A stretch of DNA of 64,000 nt from a bacterium (GTDB lineage Bacteria > Bacillota > Clostridia > Lachnospirales > Lachnospiraceae). Location of the stretch: contig JAUNGE010000005.1 in NCBI GenBank assembly GCA_030524675.1, positions 1 through 64,000 of the forward strand, written 5' to 3'. The notes under the pieces are model-generated. The model did no database searches and was not told the origin of the DNA. It was given only the letters and a program-made list of their open reading frames with translations. Position numbers and translations under genes: made by a program. Shown here in pieces: positions 1-9,431 of this stretch. The first letter of the stretch is position 1. The number at the start of each line of letters is the position of its first letter.

Positions 1-16
1 CGAGCAGCTATTTTTA

Positions 17-2641
17 TTATTTGTTGTTGATAGCTGCCTGAGCTGCTGCCAGACGTGCAATCGGAACACGGAATGGGGAGCAGGATACATAGGTCAGACC
101 TACTTTGTGGCAGAACTCTACGGAAGACGGATCTCCACCATGCTCACCACAGATACCCAACTTGATGTTTGGTCTGGTCTTGCGGCCTTTCTCTGCTGCC
201 ATCTGTACCAACTGGCCAACACCAGTCTGGTCTAATCTTGCGAATGGATCAGACTCGTAGATTTTTGCCTTGTAGTAAGCATCCAGGAACTTGCCAGCGT
301 CATCACGGGAGAAACCGAATGTCATCTGTGTCAAGTCGTTTGTACCGAAGGAGAAGAACTCTGCCTCCTCAGCAATAGCATCTGCTGTCAGAGCTGCACG
401 AGGAATCTCAATCATAGTACCGATGTGATACTCGATATCGGAATTCTTTTCTTTCTTAACCTGCTCAGCAACTTCTACTACGATATCCTTCACGAACTTC
501 AGCTCTTTCTTCTCACCTACAAGTGGAATCATGATCTCTGGAACGATGTCATAACCGCACTCTTCCTTCACTTCGATAGCAGCTTCCATAACGGCTCTTG
601 TCTGCATCTTAGCGATCTCTGGGTAGGTAACAGCCAGACGGCATCCACGATGACCCATCATTGGGTTGAACTCATGAAGCTCATCACAGGTAGCTTTTAC
701 ATGCTCAACAGTCAGACCCATGTCTTCTGCCAGTGCCTTGATATCTTCCTCGCTGGTAGGAACGAACTCATGCAGCGGCGGATCCAAGTAACGAACGGTC
801 ATTGGTCTTCCCTCAAGAGCCTTGTACATAGCCTTGAAGTCGCCCTTCTGGAACGGAAGCAGCTCATTCAAAGCAGCCTCTCTGGCCTCTACTGTCTCGG
901 ACAGAATCATCTTACGAATCTTCGGAATTCTCTCCGGCTCGAAGAACATATGCTCTGTACGGCACAGACCGATACCTTCTGCGCCCAGTTTTACAGCATT
1001 GATGGTATCTGCTGGAGTATCTGCGTTGGTGCGTACCTGCAAGGTTCTGAACTGGTCAGCCCAAGCCATGATACGTCCGAAGTTTCCGCTCACGGATGCC
1101 TCTACGGTCTTGATGTCGCCCTTGTAAATCTTACCTGTCGTACCATCTAAGGAAATATAGTCTCCCTCAACGAATGTGTATCCGCCAAGTTCAAATCTCT
1201 TCTCTTCTTCGTTGATCTTGATTTCGCCGCAGCCGGATACACAGCAGGTACCCATACCACGCGCAACTACTGCTGCATGAGAGGTCATACCACCGCGAAC
1301 GGTCAGGATACCCTCAGATGCGTGCATACCCTCGATGTCCTCTGGGGATGTCTCCAGACGAACCAGGATAACTCTCTCACCTTTCTCATGAGCGGCTTTT
1401 GCTTCATCTGCTGTAAAGTAAACTTTACCAGCAGCAGCACCAGGAGATGCCGGAAGAGCAGAGCCGATTACTTCGCCCTCTTTCAGAGCCTTCGGGTCAA
1501 ATGTCGGATGCAGCAACTGGTCTAAGGATTTTGCTTCGATTCTGCATACAGCTTCCTCTGGAGTGATCTTTCCTTCATCTACCAGGTCGCATGCGATATT
1601 GATAGCTGCCGGAGCAGTTCTCTTACCGTTACGTGTCTGTAAGAAGTACAGTTTGCCTTCCTGAATGGTGAACTCCATATCCTGCATATCGCGGTAATGG
1701 TTCTCCAGCTTCATAGCCAGTTCCATGAACTCTTTGTAGCACTCTGGTAAATCTTCAGCCAGCTTTGTGATAGGCTGCGGTGTACGAACACCAGCAACAA
1801 CGTCCTCGCCCTGTGCGTTGATCAGGTACTCACCGTAGATGCCCTTCTCACCTGTGGATGGGTTACGTGTAAATGCAACACCTGTACCAGAAGTATTTCC
1901 CATATTACCAAATACCATGGCCTGTACGTTTACTGCGGTACCCCAGTCGCCTGGAATATCGTTCATACGGCGGTATACGATAGCACGAGGGTTGTCCCAG
2001 GAACGGAATACTGCTTTTACAGCTTCCATCAACTGTGTCTTCGGCTCCTGCGGGAATTCTTCGCCGTTCATCGCGTTCTTGTAAACAGCTTTAAAACGTA
2101 CAATCAGTTCTTTTAAATCATCTGCTGTCAGTTCTGTATCGTACTTAACGCCTTTCTCTTCCTTTAACTCATCAATAATTTTCTCGAAGAAAGACTTCGG
2201 AACTTCCATAACAACATCAGAGAACATCTGAATAAATCTTCTGTAAGAATCGTAAGCAAATCTTGGATTGTTTGTCTTCTTAGCAAATCCCTCTACTGCT
2301 ACGTCATTCAATCCCAGATTCAAAATGGTATCCATCATACCAGGCATAGATGCTCTGGCACCGGAACGTACAGATACCAGCAACGGGTCCGCTGTATCAC
2401 CGAATTTCTTGCCCTGAATCTCCTCTAATTTGGACAGAGCCTCAAAAATCTGTGCCTGGATCTCCTCAGAAATCTCTTTTCCATTGTTGTAATAATCTGT
2501 ACAAGCCTCTGTCGTCACTGTGAAGCCCTGCGGAATCGGCATACCTAAATTAGTCATCTCGGCTAAGTTAGCGCCCTTACCGCCTAACAGGTTTCTCATA
2601 TCGGCATTGCCTTCCTTGAACATATAAACCCATTTTGCCAT
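17..2641 (-). CDS. ppdK: Pyruvate, phosphate dikinase
   Basis: Cytoplasmic enzyme that interconverts pyruvate + ATP + Pi and PEP + AMP + PPi. At 874 aa it has the full family length. Visible parts: N-terminal ATP-grasp domain (LLGGKGANLAEM near the start, then SVRSGARASMPGM), the central phosphohistidine swivel motif GGMTSHAAVVARG whose His carries the phosphate and whose preceding Thr is the site used by PPDK regulatory proteins, and the C-terminal PEP barrel with FGTNDLTQMTFGFSRDD and CGEHGGDP. I chose the ATG at 2641 because AGGAGG lies 8 nt upstream; an in-frame ATG seven codons earlier would overlap that site. It is monocistronic here: the gene upstream ends at 2842 and the 200-bp gap holds an extended -10 promoter, a cre box and a hairpin next to the ribosome binding site. 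In anaerobes the enzyme can work in glycolytic or gluconeogenic direction; the sequence does not decide which. Confidence 0.98.
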   Translation of the reverse strand: MAKWVYMFKEGNADMRNLLGGKGANLAEMTNLGMPIPQGFTVTTEACTDYYNNGKEISEEIQAQIFEALSKLEEIQGKKFGDTADPLLVSVRSGARASMPGMMDTILNLGLNDVAVEGFAKKTNNPRFAYDSYRRFIQMFSDVVMEVPKSFFEKIIDELKEEKGVKYDTELTADDLKELIVRFKAVYKNAMNGEEFPQEPKTQLMEAVKAVFRSWDNPRAIVYRRMNDIPGDWGTAVNVQAMVFGNMGNTSGTGVAFTRNPSTGEKGIYGEYLINAQGEDVVAGVRTPQPITKLAEDLPECYKEFMELAMKLENHYRDMQDMEFTIQEGKLYFLQTRNGKRTAPAAINIACDLVDEGKITPEEAVCRIEAKSLDQLLHPTFDPKALKEGEVIGSALPASPGAAAGKVYFTADEAKAAHEKGERVILVRLETSPEDIEGMHASEGILTVRGGMTSHAAVVARGMGTCCVSGCGEIKINEEEKRFELGGYTFVEGDYISLDGTTGKIYKGDIKTVEASVSGNFGRIMAWADQFRTLQVRTNADTPADTINAVKLGAEGIGLCRTEHMFFEPERIPKIRKMILSETVEAREAALNELLPFQKGDFKAMYKALEGRPMTVRYLDPPLHEFVPTSEEDIKALAEDMGLTVEHVKATCDELHEFNPMMGHRGCRLAVTYPEIAKMQTRAVMEAAIEVKEECGYDIVPEIMIPLVGEKKELKFVKDIVVEVAEQVKKEKNSDIEYHIGTMIEIPRAALTADAIAEEAEFFSFGTNDLTQMTFGFSRDDAGKFLDAYYKAKIYESDPFARLDQTGVGQLVQMAAEKGRKTRPNIKLGICGEHGGDPSSVEFCHKVGLTYVSCSPFRVPIARLAAAQAAINNK

Positions 2642-2657
2642 AAGTATTTTCCTCCTA

Positions 2658-2689
2658 AACAATCGGGGACCATCCCCAACCCTATTGTT
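2658..2689 (-). promoter_or_regulatory. 5'UTR hairpin abutting the ppdK ribosome binding site
   Basis: In the ppdK leader AACAAT (3' side) pairs with ATTGTT, enclosing an inner GGGGA/TCCCC stem. The structure ends immediately before the AGGAGG of ppdK. It could modulate translation or stabilise the mRNA; function is inference. Confidence 0.4.
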
Positions 2690-2719
2690 ACAGATACCCT
2701 TTATCTGTTTTTCCCTGCT

Positions 2720-2747
2720 ATTATACCATAATTCTTGTTCTAGTAAA
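2720..2747 (-). promoter_or_regulatory. ppdK promoter (extended -10)
   Basis: On the minus strand there is a perfect TATAAT at 2725-2720 preceded by TGG (extended -10) and a weak -35 TTTACT at 2747-2742 with 16-bp spacing. The predicted start is near 2713, about 70 nt before the ATG. Confidence 0.65.
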
Positions 2748-2801
2748 GGGAAAATTTATTTTTTTTGAAAAAAAATTGTACAAAATGCAGTAAAAAACTT
2801 C

Positions 2802-2815
2802 TGAAAGCGCTTTCA
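2802..2815. promoter_or_regulatory. Catabolite-responsive element (cre) upstream of ppdK
   Basis: TGAAAGCGCTTTCA is a perfect 14-bp palindrome that satisfies every position of the CcpA consensus TGWAARCGYTWNCW. It is centred about 95 bp upstream of the predicted ppdK start, a position more usual for activation than repression. That HPr in this window keeps its regulatory serine fits CcpA control; the direction of regulation is inference. Confidence 0.65.
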
Positions 2816-2841
2816 TTTTATTATATTATTCATATATGCGT

Positions 2842-5778
2842 TTATCGTTCGTATATGCGACTATTTATTTTTTGTTTTCTGTCGCCTTCTCTTCCACGGC
2901 TGCGCCCGCGCTTTTTTTCGCCATTTCCAAATCCGCTGCTCTCATCCTTCGTCTCTCCCTGCTGTCGGCTTTCTGCTGTTTTCGCTCTTCCTCTGGAAAC
3001 GCCCCGCCTTCCTGCCGACTTGCTCCCAGATGCCATTCTGTTCTTTCTGCTCTTCGTCCCCTGTACCTGCCATATCCAGAGTCCTGCCAGCACGAAAAAG
3101 GACAGTAAACTGAGTCCTGCTCCCGCAGCGATTCCAGGGGTCCGGTAGGAAAACGTTATCATATGATTTCCTTTTTCCAAAAATACACCGAAAAACATTC
3201 CATTGCACCGTTTCACTGGCACCATTTCTCCATCTACCTTCGCACTCCAGCCGGCGCTGTAGGGAAGGCTGATACACAAAAATTTGTCCTCTGAGACAGA
3301 AATGGTTCCCTCTATCCGATTCCCCTTTAACTCTGTATCCAGGCTTTCCTGCTTTCTCTCCTGCGCCTGGCTCGCATAGGAAGCCATAGGAAGAGAATAG
3401 ACCTCCAGGTTTTTCAAATGAAACTTTCCGGCGAATGGGAAACGCAGTTCTGCCTTCCTGCAGACACGGCTTCCGTTTCCCACTGCCACCAGATAATCCT
3501 TAAACTCGCCATTCCACACACTTAGGTCTGAAGCGGCGTAAATCTTTTTCGCCTCGCTCTCTCCATTTCCCACAAAAAAATAAATCAGTTCCTGCCCTGA
3601 GCCATCCGTGTCAAATCCACACACGCGCACATAGGTCTCTGCATTTTCTGCTCCCTCAAACTCCAGAACCAGCGTGCCGCCGCCTTCTCCCACAGTGAAC
3701 TCTCCCGTTTTTGTGTTCCATGTGATATTTTCTATAGAAGAAACCGTGTGCGAAAGAAGCGTTTCTTCATATAGAATATCGTTTCTGCCATCTCTTTTTG
3801 TGTCCTGACCGCTCTCCATGCCATCTCTTGCGCTTTGCACTGCCGCAGCTTGCATCAAAGCCTGCTGTTTTCTGATTGCGGGCAATGTATTCCAGGTTTC
3901 CTCGTCCATGATCGTGCTGTATGTGTAACCGAGCGGCATCGCATAGGGACTCTCATACAAAACTCCATCTTCGGTTTCTTCCACCTTTTCATAGCCAAAC
4001 GGCGCCTCCATGCTGCTGTCGGCTTTCACTGCAAAATATCGGACGGACGCCGCGCTCATCATCGCCGCCCTGTCCCCCATCCCATTGTACCAGTTCGGGA
4101 ATTTTGCATCTGGATTTTCCATCGTCTTCATATACGAATACACATCATGGCTCACAATGCTGAAAAATGGGTTTGTGCCGTTTATCTGGTGTAACATCCC
4201 ATAGTTGGAATGTGTGATGGTATCCCCCTCGACGCGGTAAAAACTGCTTCCTGCCATTTCCGCTCTCATCTGCACTTCTGCCGGCTGTGACATGTTCTCC
4301 CACGCGGTCCTAGAGGGCTGAAATTCTGAGGTATAAAATTCTCCCTCTCTCCCATACAGGGCGCGTGAGGAGGACGCTGCCGACGCTATCACGCAGCCAA
4401 GCATCACGCTCTGAAACAGCGCCCTTCTTCCTTTTGGCAGTGCTTTTCCCGCCCTTGGAAGCAAAAATAGCGCCGCGGCACTGATGGCAAACGCTGCCAG
4501 AAGTCCTGGCAGCTCTGTCAGATTTTTCTGCTGCGCCTGATACAGCAGACAGCCAATCAGCAGAATCACTGCATAGAAAACTCTCTCTGCCCTGACAGAT
4601 GTCTCCATTCTCTCTATAGAAAAAACAACGACCAGCGCCATACAGAAGCTGTATCCATATATCCACCTGTGACTGACATAGCTGAACCCATTCATCACAT
4701 AGCCGCCCAAAGGAATCCAGAGAATCAGACTCAGTATCAAAAGCCATGCTCCAAGCCAAGATGCTTCCTGCGTCTTTTTCTTTCGGCGCAACAAAAGCAA
4801 AATACCCAAGAGTACCATTGGCGGATAGCCCAGCACACACCAGTATCTGGCAGAATACTCCGGAAACAGATAGCCTTTGAGCATTTCCCAGTAAAATTCG
4901 GATGGATAGGCGAACCAGGTATTGTCAAACCCTGACACAATCCCACTTCTCGCATTGCCAAAAAATGCGAGAATATTTGGAAGCAAAAAGACCGCCCCCA
5001 GTCCGATTCCCAAAAGATACCAGCCGCAGCCCGCCAGAAAGCGGCCTAACAAATTTTCTTTCCAGTCTTCCTGATAAAGCACCACAAAACGAGTCACTGC
5101 ATAGAGCAAAGTCAGGATTGTCAGCATATACAGAAAATAAAAATTGCTGCATGCAGCGATGCCTGTCATGACACTCAGCAGATACCCGCGTTTCTTTCTC
5201 AAAACCTGCTCCGCGCCCAGACACATGAGCGGCAGATATATCATGGAATTGATAAAATATGGATGGCGCACACCCGCATACAGGGCATATCCGCAGAACG
5301 CATATGAAAATGCCCCTGCAAGTACCGGAATTTCTCTCTTTCCCATCCACAGGCAGTAGATGCCGAATGAGAGACCAGACAGATAATAGCGCAGCACCAC
5401 AAGAATCCCATAACAGATTTCCATATTTTCTTCAGAAAAGAACAGGGACAACGTCTCTAACGGGTCCCCGAACCCATAGTGATTCAGACTGGTGAAAACA
5501 TCAAACCCAAGCCCTACCGACGCATCCACCATGGGGAGGGAAGGATGGCCCGAAAACAGGTTTTTTAGCACGTTCTTCCAGTAATTGCTGTAATATACCA
5601 TAGTCGCATAGGTCTGATACAGCCCGTCGTAGCCCCATATCATGCTGCGATTTTCCTTCGCAAACGGCTGCCATACAAAAAAAGCAAGCCCCAGAAAAAG
5701 AGCCGTATAGATACTGAACCAGCGCAAAAACATGCCCTTTTCACTCTGCTTTCCTCTGCTCTGATATGTGCCTGCCAT
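2842..5778 (-). CDS. YfhO-family polytopic membrane protein
   Basis: A 978-aa integral membrane protein of the YfhO family (GT-C-like fold; in Bacillus implicated in glycosylation of lipoteichoic acid). The first 470 residues are mostly hydrophobic segments, beginning with a helix near residues 17-37 and followed by the family-typical WGYDGLYQ. Next comes an extracellular beta-rich domain of roughly 400 residues and a last helix near residue 900. After it, the final 60 residues are an unusual Arg/Lys/Gly/Glu-rich tail (RGRAKTAESRQQG, KKRGRSRGREGDRKQ) that should be cytoplasmic. The ATG at 5778 has GGGGAGA 6 nt upstream. Neighbours on the same strand are an acyltransferase and, beyond hisC, a polymerase-like membrane protein, consistent with a cell-envelope polysaccharide role. 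The family call is firm; the substrate is not known. Confidence 0.88.
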   Translation of the reverse strand: MAGTYQSRGKQSEKGMFLRWFSIYTALFLGLAFFVWQPFAKENRSMIWGYDGLYQTYATMVYYSNYWKNVLKNLFSGHPSLPMVDASVGLGFDVFTSLNHYGFGDPLETLSLFFSEENMEICYGILVVLRYYLSGLSFGIYCLWMGKREIPVLAGAFSYAFCGYALYAGVRHPYFINSMIYLPLMCLGAEQVLRKKRGYLLSVMTGIAACSNFYFLYMLTILTLLYAVTRFVVLYQEDWKENLLGRFLAGCGWYLLGIGLGAVFLLPNILAFFGNARSGIVSGFDNTWFAYPSEFYWEMLKGYLFPEYSARYWCVLGYPPMVLLGILLLLRRKKKTQEASWLGAWLLILSLILWIPLGGYVMNGFSYVSHRWIYGYSFCMALVVVFSIERMETSVRAERVFYAVILLIGCLLYQAQQKNLTELPGLLAAFAISAAALFLLPRAGKALPKGRRALFQSVMLGCVIASAASSSRALYGREGEFYTSEFQPSRTAWENMSQPAEVQMRAEMAGSSFYRVEGDTITHSNYGMLHQINGTNPFFSIVSHDVYSYMKTMENPDAKFPNWYNGMGDRAAMMSAASVRYFAVKADSSMEAPFGYEKVEETEDGVLYESPYAMPLGYTYSTIMDEETWNTLPAIRKQQALMQAAAVQSARDGMESGQDTKRDGRNDILYEETLLSHTVSSIENITWNTKTGEFTVGEGGGTLVLEFEGAENAETYVRVCGFDTDGSGQELIYFFVGNGESEAKKIYAASDLSVWNGEFKDYLVAVGNGSRVCRKAELRFPFAGKFHLKNLEVYSLPMASYASQAQERKQESLDTELKGNRIEGTISVSEDKFLCISLPYSAGWSAKVDGEMVPVKRCNGMFFGVFLEKGNHMITFSYRTPGIAAGAGLSLLSFFVLAGLWIWQVQGTKSRKNRMASGSKSAGRRGVSRGRAKTAESRQQGETKDESSGFGNGEKKRGRSRGREGDRKQKINSRIYER

Positions 5779-5888
5779 TCTCTTCTCCCCTTTTCTGTCC
5801 TGTATTTCCGCTTACTTCCCGTTGCTTTGTGTCATTTTGTATTTTCTTGCGTTATTATTTTCTGTTACTTTTTGTATAAAACTCATTT

Positions 5889-6965
5889 TTATATTTTTGT
5901 GTTTTGTTCATTCCTAGCTTTCTCTCTGTACTTTTTATAAAAATGCCACGGATACACAAACAACAGCATCAGTGCAAACGCCGCGATGCTGATGAGAAGA
6001 CTCACCTTGTCTCCTGGAATATCGTGCATGGGCGTGTATGTCACACCGGTTATCTTTGCAATCAGCTCGACCACCAGATAGATGGCAAAGGTCTGCGACG
6101 CAAACAGAGGAAGGGAGTAGCGCCCACAGTACTGCCAAAACCTGGAATTTTTCAGAAGAAGTGCCGTCAGCGTCAAAGCGGCAATGCCCAAAAATGCAGC
6201 TGTAAAATAATACGGCGCTGCAGAATACACGCAATCACAGATATTGACATAGCCAAACAGCTTCGGCCCGAAAAAATAGCTGAACCAGATACACACCGGA
6301 ATCAGGAATCCGGCAACAGGCCGCAGTTTTTCCAGAAGATTTGTCTTCGTCGTATAATATCCAGCAATCACAAAGACAGCTGCACCGAATCCAGTATCTA
6401 TCTTCCACGGAAGACGGTCCATCACAGGCAAATATGGGTCAATTCTGCGGATGTTGACTGCCAGAAGAGCGAGCGCCAGCAGACTGTAACACTTAGCTAA
6501 AAGCGGTCTTTTCCCAAACAGGCGAAACCAGGTATACGTAATCAGCTCTGCCATAAAAAGTCCCACTAGAAACCACACCTGCCCGATGTAGAGATTCTTT
6601 GGCTGGGCATAATACAAAATCCAGGTAAGCTGGTATTTTAACCCGTCAGCCAGCACCGGCATGCGGTAATCGGGCCGAATCATACAGATGACAAATCCAA
6701 TCCCTGTAATCACAAAATACGGAATTATCCTCTTTTTCCACTTTTCTTTCAGGAAATGTCCGTACCCTCTGTATTTTTCCGGCCGGAATGTCATACCAGA
6801 CAAAAAGAAAAACGCTGGCATATGAAACGTAAAAATCCAGTTGAACAAGGTTCCGTGGGACTCCAAAACATGTCCGAACACCACTAAAAACAACGTAAAT
6901 CCCTTCGCCACATCAATCTCTGTCCTTCGCCTGACTGGCCTGATGGATGGTGTATATGTCTCCAT
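5889..6965 (-). CDS. Acyltransferase 3 family membrane protein
   Basis: A 358-aa multi-spanning acyltransferase of the OafA/fucose 4-O-acetylase-like family, which O-acylates surface sugars. The N-terminal hallmark is visible: an R-x-E-I-D start (RTEIDVAKGF), then LFLVVFGHVLESH with the catalytic-type His, and FHMPAFFFLSGM, the second family block. About ten hydrophobic segments follow to a basic C terminus. I chose ATG 6965 because AAGGAG is 6 nt upstream; an ATG seven codons earlier lacks a site. It follows the AI-2E-family gene by 90 nt, a gap occupied by a long inverted repeat. The specific acceptor sugar is not predictable from sequence. Confidence 0.88.
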   Translation of the reverse strand: METYTPSIRPVRRRTEIDVAKGFTLFLVVFGHVLESHGTLFNWIFTFHMPAFFFLSGMTFRPEKYRGYGHFLKEKWKKRIIPYFVITGIGFVICMIRPDYRMPVLADGLKYQLTWILYYAQPKNLYIGQVWFLVGLFMAELITYTWFRLFGKRPLLAKCYSLLALALLAVNIRRIDPYLPVMDRLPWKIDTGFGAAVFVIAGYYTTKTNLLEKLRPVAGFLIPVCIWFSYFFGPKLFGYVNICDCVYSAAPYYFTAAFLGIAALTLTALLLKNSRFWQYCGRYSLPLFASQTFAIYLVVELIAKITGVTYTPMHDIPGDKVSLLISIAAFALMLLFVYPWHFYKKYREKARNEQNTKI

Positions 6966-6991
6966 AAAAAACTCCTTTTGTCTCATATATG

Positions 6992-7064
6992 GAAAGATAG
7001 TATGCTATTTTTACTATGAAAGCCCCGTCAGGCGACATATCCGTTTAATGGCATACTATCTTTC
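6992..7064. repeat. 14-bp perfect inverted repeat bracketing a palindromic-repeat core
   Basis: GAAAGATAGTATGC (6992-7005) and its exact complement (7051-7064) flank 45 bp that contain, on the minus strand, a CGGATATGTCGCCTGACG motif related to hairpins at 40454 and 62008. The right arm overlaps the last codons of the AI-2E-family gene. No U-tract follows, so it is not a standard terminator. Confidence 0.6.
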
Positions 7065-8228
7065 TGCTTTTTCTTCTTTATCCTTTTTTTGTTCTGTCTT
7101 CTCTCTGTCTCCCCACCGGATTTTCTGTATCTCTTCTGCCAAAAGCTTCACATTCTCAAACAGCGAATCAAACGCGCCGTACTGGTAAAAATTAATCGCC
7201 AATAATCCGACCGGAACTGCAAGTATCATTCCTGCAATCCCACGCATACGGAAGCCCAGGTACAGGAAAAACAGAGTGACAAGCGGGTGCAGGCCAAAAG
7301 AATCACCCACGATTTTCGGCTGAATCACCTGACGCACAATCTGGGATACGGCGTAGAGAATCAAAAGCCCAACTGCAAACCGATATTCTCCAGAGAACAT
7401 CTTGACTGCCGCCCATGGAATCAGCGCCGTCCCCGTGCCGAAAAACGGCAAAAAGTCCAGAATCGCAATCAAAATGGCAAACAGTGGTGCATACTCAACC
7501 CGAAGGAGCGCAAACCCCACTGCCAGAATTACCGCCACCACAAACATAATCTTAAATTGGGCCATAAAATATCCGCCCACCACTTTTCGGATATCCCCTT
7601 TTAAGTAGGCAAGATACTTTTGGACCGATTTTGGTGCATAGTTCCGATATCCCGCCATGATTTTGTCTCTCTCTGCGATAAAGAAATACGCAGACAGAAT
7701 CGTGATAATGGAATAAATCAGGGCGTTTGGGATTTTCTTTGCCACATTTCCTGCCACCTCGACCGTGGGGGCTGCGATTTCTTTCACAGCTTCGCTGATG
7801 GCAGAGCCAAGATTCTCAGAGAATATGTTGAAGGAATCCTGCAGGCGCTGCGGCAGAAAATAAAAAATTCTCTCCAGATTGTTCATCGCGCCGGAGACCT
7901 CATCTGCGACCAACTCATACAGCTTTGGAAGGTCCTTCACAAAAGAGCTGACCTCTATCGCAATTTTCGCACCAATCAAGTACATTCCCAAAACCACCAG
8001 GGCAAGCGCTGCTACAACCACGACCACAGAGCTGTGCCGCCGCACCATCTTTAGACGCTTTTCCATAAAACGCACCAGTGGATTGGCAATCATCGCAATC
8101 ACCCAGCCGATGACAAACGGCATAAAGAAATTCAATAATTTCGGCCCCAAAAGAACCACCAGGCCAATCCACAGCAATGGAATACCAATATTTAAAAATA
8201 TTCTGATAAATTTCAATCTCTCTTCCAC
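7056..8228 (-). CDS. AI-2E transporter family permease (YtvI-like)
   Basis: A 390-aa protein of the AI-2E/PerM family (PF01594 type), with paired N-terminal helices (LNIGIPLLWIGLVVLLG, then FFMPFVIGWVIAM), a central amphipathic region around residues 90-160, and the C-terminal cluster of helices with LDFLPFFGTGTALIPWA, the conserved family signature. Members include the sporulation protein YtvI and diverse exporters or antiporters, so the substrate cannot be assigned. The start is a GTG at 8228 with AGGTG 7 nt upstream; the nearby ATG lies in another frame. The C terminus is highly charged (KKDKEEKAER). A hairpin-forming 93-nt gap separates it from hisC upstream. Confidence 0.88.
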   Translation of the reverse strand: MEERLKFIRIFLNIGIPLLWIGLVVLLGPKLLNFFMPFVIGWVIAMIANPLVRFMEKRLKMVRRHSSVVVVVAALALVVLGMYLIGAKIAIEVSSFVKDLPKLYELVADEVSGAMNNLERIFYFLPQRLQDSFNIFSENLGSAISEAVKEIAAPTVEVAGNVAKKIPNALIYSIITILSAYFFIAERDKIMAGYRNYAPKSVQKYLAYLKGDIRKVVGGYFMAQFKIMFVVAVILAVGFALLRVEYAPLFAILIAILDFLPFFGTGTALIPWAAVKMFSGEYRFAVGLLILYAVSQIVRQVIQPKIVGDSFGLHPLVTLFFLYLGFRMRGIAGMILAVPVGLLAINFYQYGAFDSLFENVKLLAEEIQKIRWGDREKTEQKKDKEEKAER

Positions 8229-8269
8229 ATCTCTTCACCTGCCTTCTTAATTTGGGGCAGACCTTTTAT

Positions 8270-8315
8270 CTTGTCACTCAAAAGCATGCGCTTCTACAGG
8301 ACGCATAATGACAAG
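8270..8315. repeat. Intergenic hairpin between hisC and the AI-2E-family gene
   Basis: CTTGTCA/TGACAAG (8270-8276, 8309-8315) with an inner ATGCG/CGCAT stem. No T-run follows on either strand, so it is a structured spacer rather than a clear terminator. Confidence 0.4.
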
Positions 8316-8321
8316 TTCGAT

Positions 8322-9383
8322 TTAGCGGACATTTACAAACTTCTCCAGGAATGTGAACAATGCCTCCATCTCTTCATCCGTTCCAATCGTAATGCGCAGA
8401 TATTCGCTGAGTCTGTCCTGCTTAAAATAACGAACGAAGATTTTCTGTTCCTTCAATGCGAGGAAAATCTTTTCGGCAGAGCACTGCGGATGTCTGGCAA
8501 AAATAAAGTTTGTTGAGGAATCTGGAAAGACAAATCCAAGCTCTCTCAACCGCACTTTTGCCTTCTCTCTTGTAGTTATAATCTTACGGACCGTCTCTTT
8601 GAAATATGCCTCATCTCTCAGCGCAGCTACGCCAAGCACCTGGGAAGGCATATTCATGGTGTAAGAATTGTAGGAATATTTCACATCATGCAGAGCCCGA
8701 ATCAGAGCAGGGCTGCCGATGGCATAGCCGATGCGCATCCCCGCCATGGAGCGGGATTTGCTGAATGTCTGGACAACCAGAAGATTTTCATACTTGTCCA
8801 AAAGCGCCAAAGCGGACTCTCCGCCGAAATCAATATACGCTTCATCCACAATCACAACCACATCCTGGTTGTGATTTAAAATATCCTCCACAAACTCCAA
8901 GGGCTGCACCAGCCCTGTTGGCGCATTGGGATTTGGAAAAATCACGCCGCCATTCTCCTTGTAATAGTCCTCTCTGCAAATCTGAAATTTCTCATCCAGT
9001 TTTGGAGTCTCGTATGGAATCTGGAACAGCTCTGCCCATACTTTGTAAAAAGAATATGTGATATCCGGAAACAGAACCGGTTTTTTGGAATTGAAAAAGG
9101 TGAGAAATGCCATGGCCAGAACATCATCCGAACCAACACCCACAAACACCTGCTCCGGCTGCACCTGGTACCATCTTGCCAGCTCATTCACCAGTCCGGA
9201 TACAGCAGGGTCGGGATACTTTCTGAATGTGTCATAGTTCATCTCTCTCAGCGCTTTCTGTACCCCAGGTGCCGGCGGATATGGATTCTCGTTTGTGTTC
9301 AGTTTGATTAATTTGTCTTCCTTTGGCTGCTCGCCTGGAACATAGGGAACCACCCTTCTGATATTTTCTTCCCATGCCTTCAT
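8322..9383 (-). CDS. hisC: Histidinol-phosphate aminotransferase
   Basis: A PLP-dependent fold-type I aminotransferase of 353 aa, the usual HisC length, converting imidazole-acetol phosphate to histidinol phosphate in histidine synthesis. Visible motifs: LNTNENPYPP near the N terminus, NPNAPTG in the middle, VDEAYIDFGG, and the PLP-lysine motif TFSKSRSMAGMRIGYAIG. AGGAGG precedes the ATG at 9383 by about 10 nt. It stands apart from other his genes, between a membrane polymerase-like gene (48 nt upstream) and a permease; such orphan hisC copies can also serve aromatic amino acids, so the physiological substrate is inference. Confidence 0.95.
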   Translation of the reverse strand: MKAWEENIRRVVPYVPGEQPKEDKLIKLNTNENPYPPAPGVQKALREMNYDTFRKYPDPAVSGLVNELARWYQVQPEQVFVGVGSDDVLAMAFLTFFNSKKPVLFPDITYSFYKVWAELFQIPYETPKLDEKFQICREDYYKENGGVIFPNPNAPTGLVQPLEFVEDILNHNQDVVVIVDEAYIDFGGESALALLDKYENLLVVQTFSKSRSMAGMRIGYAIGSPALIRALHDVKYSYNSYTMNMPSQVLGVAALRDEAYFKETVRKIITTREKAKVRLRELGFVFPDSSTNFIFARHPQCSAEKIFLALKEQKIFVRYFKQDRLSEYLRITIGTDEEMEALFTFLEKFVNVR

Positions 9384-9431
9384 ATGCTTTCTTCCTCCTG
9401 TCTCTTTCTTTCTGTCTCTTTCTTTTGTCTG

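Noticed and set aside
8270..8315. hisC terminator
   Set aside because: Good stem but no T-run on the minus strand and the next gene follows at once; listed as a hairpin only.
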